This document shows, in pieces, positions 1 to 12,467 of a stretch of 64,000 bases of DNA. The position numbers were made by a program, and so were the translations under genes. The DNA comes from Prinia subflava. Its lineage: Eukaryota > Chordata > Aves > Passeriformes > Cisticolidae. Under the pieces are notes generated by a model. The model did not search any database. It had not been told where the DNA came from and saw only the letters and a list, made by a program, of their open reading frames with translations. Location of the stretch: contig NC_086257.1 in NCBI RefSeq assembly GCF_021018805.1, forward strand, positions 19,443,193 to 19,507,192. Reading direction: 5' to 3'. Numbering within the stretch: the stretch's first letter is position 1; each line of letters opens with the position of its first letter.

Positions 1-2599
1 CTGTTAACTTTCACCATGCTTCTCCCATTAAACTAGTGAAGTCTGGGACAGAAATAGCTGCCCACAGCTGTTATGAATTGATATGTTCCCTGATGATGCT
101 TGGCTCTGCCTGCAGAAAAAAGTTTCTTATTTTACTCTCTGCCATGAAGTCAACCTTTTTATTAATTTTCTTTTTTCTATTTTTAATATTCTTTCATTGC
201 AAACTGACGATATTAGACTGCTGTGCTATGCTTTGCTTGGAATGAAAAGCAGACGTGTTCCTTGAGTCTGCTCCACAATGGTAACTCCATACCTGATATT
301 TTCGGTCTAGGAAAGGAAGGGTGGAGTCTGCTGGCAGGGCTGAGAAGCTGCAAGTGCATCAAGTTACACCAGAGTATGCTCCGCACCTCCAGTGCTAACA
401 GGGAGCTACTGACTCTGAGTTGTCCCAGTCCAGCTGGCAATGACAGAAAGAAAGGCATCAATCCACTCGAGGCCACCATCCTGAGAACACCAGCTCGCAC
501 ACAGTGGGTTCAGTGAGTGCTCAGAATGGAAATCCCCAAATCTGCAAACGGCACAATGGTAAAATCCCCATATCTGCAAAGCCACCTCTGAGCTGGTTTG
601 TGTAAGTATCAAACAAATGTAGATCTTTAGAAACACATTAACACTTGCTTAGGACTCCTTGGGCCTGGCCACCCTGGCTGAAGGACATTTAAGCACCGGT
701 TGAGTGTCATATCCACAAAGTAAAGCTTTCACAAATCTTTTTGAGCCCTGGTTGAAAAACTGACTTAATTACCAACAGTCAGATTGTGTCCTTGGGATAT
801 ACAGCACATTTACAGAAAACAATGTATGCAAAGATGTTTAAAGTGAGAACAGTGACAGCAAAACCCACATGAACTCCTGACTTGCTGAAGAGAACATTTG
901 TAGGGTACAGACAAAGCAGTCCAGGTGCCAGGATCATCTGTTCAGCACTTGGCAATGAGACACCCAGACACGAGGGACCTGCCTGCCATAGTCTGGACTG
1001 CAAAACACCCAAACCTGCCCATTCAAAGCAGCAGCATTCTGTGAAGATGCAGGACATCTGGGGTGGGAAACTCACCCATCCACCCCAGGTCCAGGTACCC
1101 ACTCTGTCCTGTGCTGTCCACAGGCTGTCTCCACAGGTGAAGCCACCAGGCACAAGGCTGCTCTGCCAACTGGCACAAAACCAGCTGCACTCCCCCACCC
1201 GCAGGTGGGATGGTGTGGTATAAAACTCATCAGGGGCTTGGTTTCCTTCTCCATAGTCTTCAATCCCACCTTGATTTGGAACAAACAAAAACATTGAGTG
1301 TCTCCAAAAGCTCCAAATAACTCATGATTTCTGATCTTATGCCCCTTGCTCCATGCATTGCTCCTGTGTTTGCATTCCCTTGTCCTGAATCTAGAGCAGA
1401 GATTACAAGTTGCACCATCAGCAGCACAGCAAGGTCTAAGTCACAAGGAAGGATCTGAGTCATCTTCCCGGGAGAGTATTTTAGCCATACATCATTGTTT
1501 GTTTTCAGGCAAACCCGTACAATTATGCAACATAAATTCTTTTAAAGCATTTGAGACTTCAGTTCAATTTAAAATCCCTTAGGTTTTATGGTCAGAGTGA
1601 GGGATACAAACGTGTGCATACAAATGAAGACTTGGGAAGATGTGGGGAGGATTAAAGGGCATACGGAGCCTCAAGCACACTCTGGGCAAGCTCTGGCCAG
1701 GCTGTACCAGAGCATGGGAGACCTGAAGGAAGAGCCCATGTCAAAAGCTAGGTCATGATTTTTATGTCTCCAGAGCATGGTTTTGCTCTGACAGTGCAGT
1801 GAATGTTTTCTGTGAGCACAAGGCCTGATTGTGATCTTCTGCAAGTGCATTTCCACAGGCTTCAATAGGGCCAGGTGACCTTGCTTAGATTAACTCCTGA
1901 TTTATGTTGCCTTAAATGGGAATGAAAATACCATCTATCTAAAAACAAGGATTAGTTACACCAGGAGTAGAGAGAGACATTAAAATGTCTCCAATTTGAG
2001 TATTTTCTCACCCCAGGGAAGTGTAAACCAGAGGTATAAGGCTGCTTGTTCACCCTTGGGCAGCAGGATGACCAGTGCCACAGCCCTGGCACCTTGAAGC
2101 TGTTTGTTCATTCTGTCACAGGAGCCTCAACCGTGTCTGAGGTGCTTTTACCACCACCCTCTGCCTCCTCCCTCTCCCCATGTAGGGGACCAAAGGTGGG
2201 TCTTGTCCTGTTGGCCTCACAGGGTGACTAAAGGCCCTGTCTACCTTCCTTTTCTTTTTCTTTAATTAAGAGATGAAACACAAATCCCCCCCGTTCCAGC
2301 ATAAACTCCGTATGAACCTTTCTGCTGTGAGCAAGGCTCAAAGCCCAGTTGTGTAACCTCGAAAGCTGCTCTGCAGCCACATCCAAAGAGCTCAGCACTG
2401 GCCCAGTGTCACACTGGCCCCAGGGCTCGTGGGGCAGGAGGCAAATGGGAGGAAACACAGCCCCAAATCATGTTTCAGTGCCCCGCTCAGCCTTGGCACT
2501 CATCAGTGCTGCTTGCTGTGGTGGAAAACATACACTTACTAAAACACTACCAGGAGCAGGACGAAAGACAGCTGTAACTCAGCACTTGCAAAAAACCCA
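1..2599. other. Intergenic or intronic unique sequence
   Basis: I see no gene, RNA gene or clear repeat here. The open frames are all under about 175 codons, overlap one another on both strands and resemble no known protein. Base composition is moderate with few CpG dinucleotides. No splice-site pair encloses a plausible coding exon. Confidence 0.6.
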
Positions 2600-2735
2600 A
2601 TTTATTAACAATAATTTATTTGTTATTATTATCATTATTATCATCATCATCATCACTTCTATTTATAGACCCACTGTGTGCTGTTGTGCTGTTACATGAC
2701 TGTCATTGTACAAACAAGGTCAGGGTCCTTGTGAA
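2600..2735. repeat. ATT/ATC microsatellite with possible ancient repeat flank
   Basis: Positions 2623-2655 are an imperfect trinucleotide array that changes from ATT to ATC units. The sequence just after it (about 2660-2735) has a 'cactgtgtgctgttgtgctg...tgtacaaacaaggtcaggg' arrangement. That recalls the 'gtgctaggcgctgtacaaaca...gacagtccctg' block of old amniote MIR/L3-type elements, which often sits beside ATT-rich tails. The microsatellite is certain; the ancient-element reading is tentative because the similarity is patchy. Confidence 0.5.
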
Positions 2736-3699
2736 CTGCAGATTCCAGCAAGAGCTGGGAGCTAGGGGTACAACAATGGAAAGCAAAGAAAGAGATACCA
2801 AAGCTTTCCAAATGCTGAATGCTTTCCTCAAAATGTATTCTTGTGATTTCAGGAGGCCTAGCAATAAATCAGAGTTTACAATGTTGGCTACCTCTTTATT
2901 TCTGCTTCAGTATAAAGGAGTGTAGTCTACAGTATTATTTTTACTCTCTTTTTTTTAGGGGTGTATACAGACAGCTTTGCATCTCTACATTCATTTTTCA
3001 CTTACAATGTAAACTCCACTGAAGCTGGGGGAATTATTGACAACCAATACTGAGGCAATCCAAGGCCAGACCTTGACCTATTGATTTCTCCGAGATTGCA
3101 CAGGATGTATGCAGTTCATTGCAGAATACAGTCTTTGTTTGTTTTGTTTATTACTCAATATATAACCATGTGGAATAAAGGACACCACTGAACTGCAGAA
3201 ATGCCTGAGGATTTCTCTTTAATTGAAATCAGGACTGGGAACATCCTAGCAAATCAAGAGCAGTCAGCCTTTGAGAAAATTCACTGCTTTCACAAAGTTT
3301 AATTCCAAACGGGATTTAGGTTTAACTCTTTGTCTCACACTAGCTCAGCTACATAACTTTTAATGATTTCTCTGAAGTTGCTACATGCTGCTCAGTAGTC
3401 TGGAAACTTCCATGCACAATAGATGCTGGGCAGGACTCTTGTTTATACTACAGCCGTGGACAGTAGTTGATAAAAATCAAGTACATGTAATTATGAGAGA
3501 TATTCCTGCTATCTGTCAAGATCTGTATCTTTAAAAAAGCATCTCCAGATGCTCTTTGAAATCCTTGAAAGGATTTTGGTTCAGTCCATTAAGAACCTGC
3601 AGGCTCTCTTGCAAAACTATGACCTAGATCTGAATTTTACTTAAGTTGGACAGTGCTTTAGATTAACTTTTAGTTCAGAGCCCTCTAATTGCAATGCAG
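2736..3699. other. Unique non-coding sequence
   Basis: No gene or repeat is recognisable. An AATAAA hexamer occurs near 3173, but no upstream coding sequence gives it meaning, and such hexamers are frequent by chance in AT-rich DNA. Confidence 0.5.
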
Positions 3700-4880
3700 A
3701 GATCAGTGCAGAGAGCACTTTACTCCATCAGCAGTTTGGCTCTGGCTCCAGCCCTCTCTGAGAGCGCCCCCGCCCCTGATAAATGGGTGCCAGCCCCAGC
3801 GAGCAGAAGGAACATCTCAGCTCTGATGTACTAATTAAAGTCCCCTCGTTTCCCACACTGGAGCTCCCTTGTGTTATGAAACACCCAAACAAGAGTGTTC
3901 CTGCTTAGCTAAAGATTTCACAATGGGACTTTCCTTCTTCAGCTGTAATTTTCCAAACTCCCATTTCCAGAGGCTCTCATTTCAGGGCGTTTATTGGATT
4001 GAGATGTCTCATAATTATAACAAAAGAGTTCATCCCTCCAGCCTGTCGTGAATGGGCAGCAGCAGGCTGCAAGAGGATCAGGATATGAAGATTAATGCAA
4101 CAAACTTGAATTCTTTTGCTCCCTTCCTCCAGTAACCAGTGTGTGTGTGTGCCTGCGTGCATGTGTGTGTGTGTGTGGCTGGGAAGGAAAAGAAAGGGCT
4201 CCTATGCTCTGGGATAATAGCAAATGCTGCTGAAGAGGAAAAAGGGAAACACTGTTTATCCCTAGCAGAGAGATAATTGATCTATAGTCTGCACACAACT
4301 GGTCTCAAAGCAGCCAGCAGCCTCATGGAAGGGACTGTAGCTACCCAGAGCCCAAACAAGCCTGTCAAACAAAGGCTTTATGGAGACACCAGGGAGAACA
4401 AAAGTGGCACATTTCATTCCTTCATAATAAATCTTCCATCTTTATTGTGCAGAGATGTTTTGCTCCTGGGTGTGCCGTGTTTCAGAGCAGGGCCTGCCCC
4501 TGCCACTCCACCCCCCCCGAAATGCTTGATGTTGACCCAGAGCGTCCAGCCTGAGCTGTGTGGCTTTATGGGGTTTATTTTTGCTGTGCACAGCCAGGCC
4601 CAGCTGTTCTCTGCATCCTCAGACAGCTCCTAGGCTCCAGCTCTATCACTCTCTATTTTATGTGCACTAAAGGTAATAAAATAACCATTTCTATATTTAA
4701 CTAGCATTACATAATGCAGCTATTTATTATGTAAAGCTGCTGCTTACAATGCCCGGAATATTGATCACTACAAAAAATGCAATTCAGCTAGAGCTCATTT
4801 AAATTAATGTTACTGTTTTCCCTTCCTTTTGTTTAAAGGATAAATCAAAGATCTAATTTGTCCTCATGAATTCACCCCTG
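3700..4880. promoter_or_regulatory. Candidate non-coding regulatory block (unproven)
   Basis: This stretch is free of interspersed repeats apart from a GT microsatellite, and it is dense in AT-rich homeodomain-type cores: TAATTA near 3831, and several ATTA/TAAT cores with TTTATT between 4420 and 4860. It alternates with GC-richer patches, as often seen in vertebrate conserved non-coding elements. There is no reading frame of note. The enhancer reading is inference; cross-species alignment would decide it. Confidence 0.3.
4141..4177. repeat. (GT)n microsatellite, interrupted
   Basis: Two runs of GT dinucleotides are separated by a short 'gcctgcgtgca' interruption. It is likely polymorphic in length. 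Alternating purine-pyrimidine sequence of this kind can adopt Z-DNA, but nothing here shows a function. Confidence 0.9.
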
Positions 4881-7800
4881 CAAAGCACACAAGGCACCGG
4901 GCGGCGTGTGGTTTGCTGTCACTCAGGCTCATGTGCAGCTCTCGGCTCAGAATCTGGCAGAGGATATGCCAAGATGACAATTTGTTCATTATCCAAGCCA
5001 CTGGAAAAGGCAAATAAAGCACACTAACCTGCATACTAACCTGCTTCATTTCAAATCAGGTCAATTTTTTTTTTCTTTTCTCAACTATAAAGCAGCATTG
5101 ACAACCACTTAAGAATTCCAGCATTATGACTGTATATCATCATTATCACCTACAGGAGATCATGAATAGGTATTTCCCTACAATAGCACATGAAGCCAGA
5201 GAAAATGAAAAATGTTTTCCTATTCTTCAGGCCTTTTGGGGGTAGAAAGAGGGATGGGAAAAGAGAATTAAATATTAACAGAGCGAACAGATCACTAAGC
5301 AAAAAACAATTAAATAGCACAGCATCCATTCAACAGTAACACCAAATCATGATGCAACCACAGCGCGTGGGGTGACATTCTAATCATGGATTAAAGGACT
5401 GATTTGTGTCTCATGAGTATTCATGGGCAAAACCTGGTACGTGCAAACTGATCTCAGGGAAATATGTTTTGTGGGAAACATGAGGTTATACAAGTGTCTG
5501 AGCAAAACGATGATGCCTTTTCTTGGCTGTGCCTTAGGGACAAAGGAAATATTTACCTTTTTATCTCCTACTTTCTTTTTTTCCATGGAGCCGTTTTCCT
5601 CCTCACTAAAGAATGAGACACAGGGTTTTTCCCATCTATCTGCCCATCCTCACACTCGCTTGTACAAATACAGGCAATCATAAAAAGTCACTCCTGCCAT
5701 TTGATGTCTCCCGGAAAACCAAAGGTTAGGAGGAACCATGGGGCATGCCATTGTGGGCAGTACTCCTCTAATGGCAGCCAGGAGCCAGCATTTCCAAAGA
5801 TGAATCTCTCCTACAAACAGAGGAGGTGGTGTAAATCCAGCCCCACAGCAGTTGTGCTGTAAGCCATTGCACACGGCTGATCCATGGGGAAAAATCCTTG
5901 GGACAGCAAAGTGGAAAATGTTCTGACTTGGAGGGAGCACCTTTCTGCACCATTACAGTGGCCTGGCTTGGCTTCAGTGCAAAGGTTGCTGTTAGTCACA
6001 ATCTTACATAATTCTTGTCTTCCAGTTACCATCAGTTCAGGACACAATAAAATTAAATATACTAATGGGGCAAATTACGGACTCCTAGAGAAATTTCCCT
6101 TTTGGACAAGAGAAGACCTCAAGAAACCAATGAGTCTCACACTGAGAAAAGTAAATCTCTAGTGGTGTCTGAATACTAGCTATTGCCATGTAGGTATAGA
6201 GATGTGTGTTTTGTGCAGAAGACTTGGGAAATGATCCTTTGCAATATTTTCCACTAAACAACTACTCCAAAACATGGAGAAAGCCATGCATGACTTCAGA
6301 GCACTGAGGAGGCTTTGCTGGGTATCCTGAGGCATCTGACTTATATAGCTGTAGCCCTGGTATAGCAGACTGGTTTCCTTTCCCTATTTTACAGTTTAGA
6401 AAGTCCCTGATTTCTCCATTTAGATCCTCATCTGCTATCAATCATCAATGTCAGTGTAGGACTGTTTGTTAATACTGAGATCACTCTTCTCACTCAGCCT
6501 CTGAGCAGTTGTCTTCCTTTTGGCACAGTAAAAAAATCCAGCAGCTAAGGCAGTACATTTTTATAATCTTAATGGAGCTCATACTTTAAAGTTTAAAGGA
6601 GCTTAAAGAGTGGGAAAGCCCCTGTGGAAAATCCAGTGTTTTCTTATGCAAGTCAGGTTTTTGGTTGTGTATTAGCTGCTGTTATTTTCAGTAGCCAGTG
6701 TTTCATTTCTGTTCAGAAGCAAATGCAAGAAAGCAAGTGAGCAATTTATAATGAAATAATCAATGCTGGTGGTGAATTCTGTGCTGGTGCCTGTGCACTT
6801 AGCCTTGCCTATGATAAGAAATTTCTCTTGGGGGCAGCATTTCTTACAGAGATGGATGGATTTATTTTCTGTCTTCAAAATGTTTACCAGCACATCTAGA
6901 TTTCCTTCTCCAGCCATACTGCTGGTTGGGGGGCCAAGAGCTCCCCACACTAATGCCAGCAGGGGAGAATAGAGGTAGAACAGCAAAACAAAGGCAGGTC
7001 ACTGTCCTTTTCCCTTCCCCTGAAATTCCCACTTTGCAGCTTCAGTGAGGCACTCCATGAAAAACTTGCATTCACCCACCCAACCCATCATGGGATTTCA
7101 GAGCCCCTGTTCCCCAGGGTGGGGTTTGTGGGAGCACCAAAGCACAGGCTGCCTGCACCGAGCACCAGGGATCACTAATGCTGGAGACTATCTGAAGCCC
7201 CATTCCCACAGTAAGACGAAGCACATGGAGCTGACTTCAGGCTGCTGAGAGCCCTAAGTCACTTAATGTCTGCCCACGCAGCACTGGCTCCTGCCCTAAG
7301 CCTCTAAGGGGCTTGTTCCACTGGTGTGGGTCAGGTCTGCTGCTGAGTGCGTAGGCTGGGGGTCAAGCCAAGGTGACAGAGAAAACACAGCCCAGTCATG
7401 CTCTGTGTAGGTCAGACGTGGGAAGCTGCCCCACAAACACACCAAGAGGTTACAGAGCTATAAATGTTTAATTGGATTTCTCCACATCAGTACCAGGAGG
7501 TGAAGGAAGCCCTGCAAGGAGGATGGGAGAAGCAGATGCAGTGTCTGCTCTAATGCTCAGGGCCATGGGCTCTCAGACCCTGTGGGTTTCTCAGGAGCAC
7601 GTGGCCAAACTAGGTGAAAATATAGCCAAGGATGGCTAATTAGGAGCCTGCCTGGGAGCAACCCGTGAGTGCTCGGCTCTCCTGTGAACTAAACCTGAAG
7701 AATATGGCTGAGGTTCAACATCTTGGAAGGAAAGTGCTGATGAGCTAAGGACTGAAGAAACCATGCAGTGTACTGTGAGAGATGAGATTAAGAGCAGAAG

Positions 7801-9280
7801 GGTGTTTCTGCAGGGAACAGTCCCAGAAACCTGAACAAATACACAGCACAAAATAAACTGAGGAGCTTTACACCAACAGAGCTTCACATTCCACATTCAG
7901 GAGTTCGGTATTTATCAACAAAGCTGAGAGGACAGTTGTACTCACAGCTCACTTAACCATGGGAGCTCCAAAACTGATGCTTCTGAATGCAGGCAGAGAG
8001 AAACCCAGGTCACTTTTGGAAACTGCCCCCCTGTTTTTTCTCTCTTTGAAACTGAGGTGACTGATTTTCACCTTGTTTATGCGATCATCAATCAGAAGCA
8101 AATTTAGCAAAGGCAAGAAGGTGATGTGGGTGTAGTGTGCTGGAATGCCCGAGAACCATCTTATTATTATTAAGCTGTAACTGTATGTGGCACTATAAAT
8201 CAGCCCACCCTGCTGATAAGGGAGTGTTTGGCAACACTACAGTACTTATAAACCCCACCAGTCTATAAGCAACCCACAACAGTAAATGCCTGAGCTCCCC
8301 CTCTGTTGGGAAGAGCTGTGGCTCTTTCCTTCCCGTCACTGTTGTGGCTGAGCCACAAAAACCCCTCTGCTTTCCTCCCTGATATCCAGATCTTTGTGTT
8401 TCACACTGCTTCTCCAAGCAGATCGTATGTTCTGCAGATTTTGTCTAGTTTCAGCAGTTTTCAGAGGGGGCATGAAAGACCTTCCTGCACAAATGAAGCA
8501 TAACAAAGTGCAGTCCACCTGAACGTGCCTGGTTACCTTTGCTCAGCATCCATAGGTGTGGGTGGGTGAGAATCTCACTGCAGAGTACACATTTCTGTTT
8601 GGTGCACACTACGTGTGGAAGATGCTCCTGGCCTTAAATTCCTCCTCCCATCCATTGCCCCATAGGACAATTTCCTCTCTTTTTTCTTCTTGCTGGGAAC
8701 AATTGCCTGCCCTTTCCTCTTGTGCAAGATGCTCCTGCTCATCTCAGCAGCATCACTGATTTAACTTGGGGTATCCCAGTGTCAAAACCAGGAGGCTGAG
8801 CTGACTTCCAGAAGCCCCACTGGTGATAATCAAGCATGTAAGTGAGGCTTACAGACATCCCTGTGTGGGGAAATGACAGGTGAGTGAGACAAGGTGCCAG
8901 GCAGAGAGAGATCCCTCATCTGGGAGATCCCTTCCTGGGGTCACTGTCACCCCAGGGCTCAAAACCACCAATGACTTCTTACAAGACACTCCTGTGAGGG
9001 CTTTAGAAGCAGGGATCAGACCTGACACAATGTGGGTGTTAAAGAGAGGTCTTCCTGCAGCCTCTGTGTGTGTTGAGAGCAGACTGCCTTGGCATCATGG
9101 CCAATGAAGAGGCCTCATTTTGCCTGTGGTCTGCCTTCACATCCTTCACTTCAAATGCCAAGGCACTGCCTTCCAGCTGTAATACTCTGCTGGTTTTGGG
9201 GGAAGGGAGAACAGGTTCTTATCTTTAGTATCAAAAAAAGAGCTATAGAAACATCATGAAGAGTGTCTAGCCCTTCCCCC
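4881..9280. other. Unique non-coding sequence
   Basis: I find no recognisable exon, RNA gene or interspersed repeat. Open frames are short (at most about 100 codons) and unrelated to known families. Small ATT runs near 8163 and TA-rich spots occur, with no larger structure. Confidence 0.5.
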
Positions 9281-9560
9281 CTCAGCCTACAGGAGTAAAC
9301 ATCCTCACTTAGGTGTGCCTTTTACCATATTAATAGCTACTTCCCTTTCCGTAATCACTGAGTTATTGCTCAACAAATTGCAGCAACATTAATAGCCAGT
9401 GACCCACAAACTCAGTACAGCATCAAAGGTCGCCGAGTTATCTCACGCAATGAACTTACTTTTGATGAATTGGTACCATTCCCTGGAACATTCTTACAGT
9501 AATTTTAAGAGTCATAACATCTTACCATGTGCTGCTTTAACTTTTTGACATGGAGCTAAA
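9281..9560. promoter_or_regulatory. Candidate enhancer with paired TCF/LEF motifs
   Basis: A repeat-free AT-rich block carries a TCF/LEF-type motif ATCAAAGG at 9422-9429 and an inverted relative, CTTTTGATG, at 9459-9467, about 30 bases apart. Between them is TCACGCAA (about 9443-9450), similar to a C/EBP-ATF composite half. ATTAATAG occurs twice nearby (about 9330 and 9390). There is no coding potential. The motifs are seen; regulatory activity is inferred. Confidence 0.3.
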
Positions 9561-11025
9561 AATAGCAAGCGCTGCACAGCCTGGGAGAACAGCTTCAAGT
9601 TCAGATCTGAGCTGAAAATCCCCAGCGTTTCAGGCTGTTCGCACGAGCGTTTTGATTTCAACAGACCATAAAGACAAGGTTAGAATGAGAAGTTTAGATA
9701 TGAGTCCCAAGCAGGAAGGGGACAGGTACAGAAAACGTTTACCTCACTTCATCTGATTTCTATTTAGAGAATCACAGCATCAAAGGCTGGCAACCGATCT
9801 GCAGGCAGAGGCCAGCTCAAAATGATCAGTGATCATAAGCAGATGCTGCTGAGGCTTTGGTTGCTGTGCTGTTTGCTGTCTTGGCTGCATCATCACATGG
9901 GTGTTGTCGCCCATCTCGGGTCTTGTTCACCCACTACACAACACGTAACGCTGCTCACTACTGCTCACTGCCTCACTGGGCAGAGAGAAGGCACAGTGAC
10001 TGGTTGGGTTTTGCCAAGCGCATTGAGACCCCTGAGTGGAAGGTGCCATTACGACTGGTATTGACTCTGGCCATTTGCTGGCTCTTTCCTAGCTCAGCAT
10101 CCTGCTGGGAAGGCAGGCACTGGGAGAAGTCTTGAGCTCAGAGGGCAGATGTGAGCCAGGAGCCCCAAACAGCGAGGGACAGTGTGAGCTCTGCATCCTG
10201 TGACCCTACAGGACACCAAGCCATGATTCACAGCTCCCTGCCACAGCCTTTCCTGCACTGCCCAAGTATGGGAAAGGACCCTTGTGCTTCTTGTGTACCT
10301 GATTCTGAGAAAACATGGAAGCTTGGACTATTTCTGTCTTATATTTCCATAAGGCCCCTCCATAACAGCCACACGCCTGCTGTTCCTCGATCTGCCCTGG
10401 CTTATCTCACGCACTGGGCTGTTCCAGCCCCCTGGGATGCGGGGTGGCTGCATTGGAAGCGCGAGGAGGCGGCTCTGGCTTGTTTACGTTTGGAGCATGA
10501 ATGGCTGCTCACAATCCTGTGGGCTGTTCCGGTTATCAGGCACGGCACTGCTCTGCTGGCAGCTCCCTCATCTTGAGCTCGTAGCGGGCGATGCAACGCC
10601 TTAGGTAATCCAGTGTGGGAAGGGTGAACACCCTGCCACTTACCAGTTATTTATACACCCAGATTGGCTTTCTCTGCCTGCCTAGCTCCTTTATTTTTAA
10701 AGGGGAATGTGAACATTCAAAAGATGTTTTTTGAAACTGTTGTCTCTCCCATCACCTGGATGCAGCCAAAGGAATTTTCTGCTCTAGCTCCCACCAAAAC
10801 TTCCAAGACTTATTGCCATGTCAAAGTAGCCGTGCTGCAGCACTCCTACCACTGGGATTGAGGTGAGGGGAAGGTGGGGACAAAGATGACAACCTTAGCT
10901 ACAGAGGTGTCAGGCAGCCCAGAGAGGGGAGAGTAGCCTTCTCCCAAGGATTTAAGGTCTAAGCCTGGAATATCCTTTCACTAAAGCTTAAAGGCACATT
11001 TTGAGGCTGTGCATGCTGTGAAGTG
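9561..11025. other. Unique non-coding sequence
   Basis: I see no gene. The longest plus-strand frame, 141 codons at 10151-10576, overlaps minus-strand frames and is rich in Pro, Ser, Ala and Trp with no recognisable domain. I treat it as a chance frame. Confidence 0.5.
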
Positions 11026-11109
11026 AGGTGGATGGGTGCAGATGGGATTCCTTGGGTTTGGTCTGGCAGGTGGATAGGTGCAGATGGGATTCCTTGGGTT
11101 TGGACTGGA
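11026..11109. repeat. 42-bp tandem duplication, two copies
   Basis: A 42-base unit beginning AGGTGGATGGGTGCAGATGG at 11026 is followed directly by a second copy at 11068 beginning AGGTGGATAGGTGCAGATGG. Only about three positions differ, so the duplication is fairly recent. It lies in non-coding sequence. Confidence 0.9.
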
Positions 11110-12320
11110 GCAGCATGCCTGCTGCTCTGTACTTCTTGCCATCGGCTGTTAGATGTGATCTGTGCCGGCACTGTGGATCCCAGTTGCTAAATCCTGGGCA
11201 AGCTCGCATGTGATGTTTTGGGGTAATTCAATCCAAGCTTGTGTTGTGTTTGCTGGGCTGTAGACAGGAAGGAAGATTGTCATGACAGAGTCGTCTTCTT
11301 CTCCTACCCATCTGTCCACTCTTCCTTTTATAACAGGGATTTCTTGTGTCATTTTCCTCACAGACTATTCCCATGCAAACACCACAGGAGAAACAACAGC
11401 ACTGTGAAGTGTAGCACTGCCCTAGCCCCGTGGTTGGATATGGTTTAAGTAACCAGGCTGCTCTTTTCTGCCACAGGAGGCTCCTTGGCAAAGCCAACAA
11501 AGTAAGAGGAAAACATTTTGCACTTGCACTGCCTTTTGTGCCAGGAGCCCTCAGCGCTGTACCCACAACAATGAACCAGCCTCGCAATGCTCCTTGGGGG
11601 CGGATTAGCACAATAACACACGTTTTGGATGGTGATGTTAGAGCCAGTTAAGGTCAAAATAATTCATTCCTGTATGTCCTGCTGCACTGTAACTGGATCT
11701 GCTCACCAGAGCACCTAATCCATGGGTTGCAGGGCCCTTTTCCTGACTGCTCACAGCTTCAGCAGGAAGCATAGGATGCTCAGCTGTTCCCTGGAGCTAT
11801 TTCCCAGATGCTGAAAACGCTGGGATTCTGCTGGGACTCATGCAGCAGAAAGTGATTATCAGGCTGAGGCGAGAAGCTGGAGAACCTGATAAATTCCCAG
11901 TTTCTATTTACTGTTCCCTGAGGTCCTATGGAGTGGGAAAAGTGCCCTCCTGGGTGATTTTTCCACCAACCGTGAGCTGGCTGGCAGAGGACTTGTGTGC
12001 TGCCAGCCGTGTCTTGGGACATGTCACCAGAGGGCATTGCTGAGACTTGCAGAGCCCAAACTCGGCCGGGATTGCACCAGCAATGGGGCTGGTGCCATGG
12101 GCACTCTGAAGAGGGGAATTTCGAGGACTTCACTGTTAACACTACACGGAGCCTACAGGCACCACCCCAGACATACCCCAAAGCAGCAACGATCCAGACT
12201 GCGCGGAGGTCAGGGGTGGCACAGGAGCTGTGCAGGCAGTGGAGATTTAGGATACACCTGGTGCTCCTTGTCTCCACATGGCCACTGTCCTTTCACAGTG
12301 CCAGCAGCCCAGGAGTAATG
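11110..12320. other. Unique non-coding sequence with a CTCF-like site
   Basis: I recognise no gene. The longest frame, 165 codons on the minus strand at 11780-12277, has no recognisable domain and is overlapped by plus-strand frames. Positions 12024-12036 (TCACCAGAGGGCA) match the core of the vertebrate CTCF motif closely, differing mainly by T in place of the first C. Confidence 0.4.
12024..12036 (+). promoter_or_regulatory. CTCF-like core motif
   Basis: TCACCAGAGGGCA fits the CTCF core pattern CCASYAGRKGGCR at all but the first base. It lies about 2.2 kb upstream of the CpG island at 14.2-14.8 kb, where an insulator would be plausible. A single motif match is weak evidence of binding. Confidence 0.35.
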
Positions 12321-12326
12321 ACTGAA

Positions 12327-12352
12327 AAATAAATAAATAAATAAATAAAATA
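12327..12352. repeat. (AAAT)n microsatellite
   Basis: About six AAAT units lie in a row, ending in a slightly imperfect AAAATAA. The run could be the decayed A-rich tail of an old element, but no element body precedes it. Confidence 0.9.
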
Positions 12353-12433
12353 ACTAACAAGTAAACATGCATCCTTTCAATGTAAATTAAGGCCATATTG
12401 CAGGAGAAATTGAATCCAAAGAATGCAAAAAGT

Positions 12434-12467
12434 CAAACAAACAAACAAGCAAGCAAGCAAAGAAAAC
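12434..12467. repeat. (CAAA)n/(CAAG)n microsatellite
   Basis: CAAA units turn into CAAG units, then AGAAAAC. It is a compound tetranucleotide repeat in non-coding sequence, about 80 bases after the AAAT array. Confidence 0.85.

Noticed and set aside
2228..2735. Protein-coding frames around the ATT/ATC repeat
   Set aside because: The frames owe their length to the trinucleotide array (runs of isoleucine or serine) and lack splice sites and similarity.
4141..4177. CRISPR-like or regularly spaced repeat
   Set aside because: This and the other short arrays are simple microsatellites in a vertebrate genome. No direct repeats with unique spacers occur anywhere in the window.
9770..9800. CR1-like 'gaatcacagcatcaaagg' start
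   Set aside because: It recalls the CR1 'gaatcacagaatca' motif, but the sequence that follows does not match any CR1 block.
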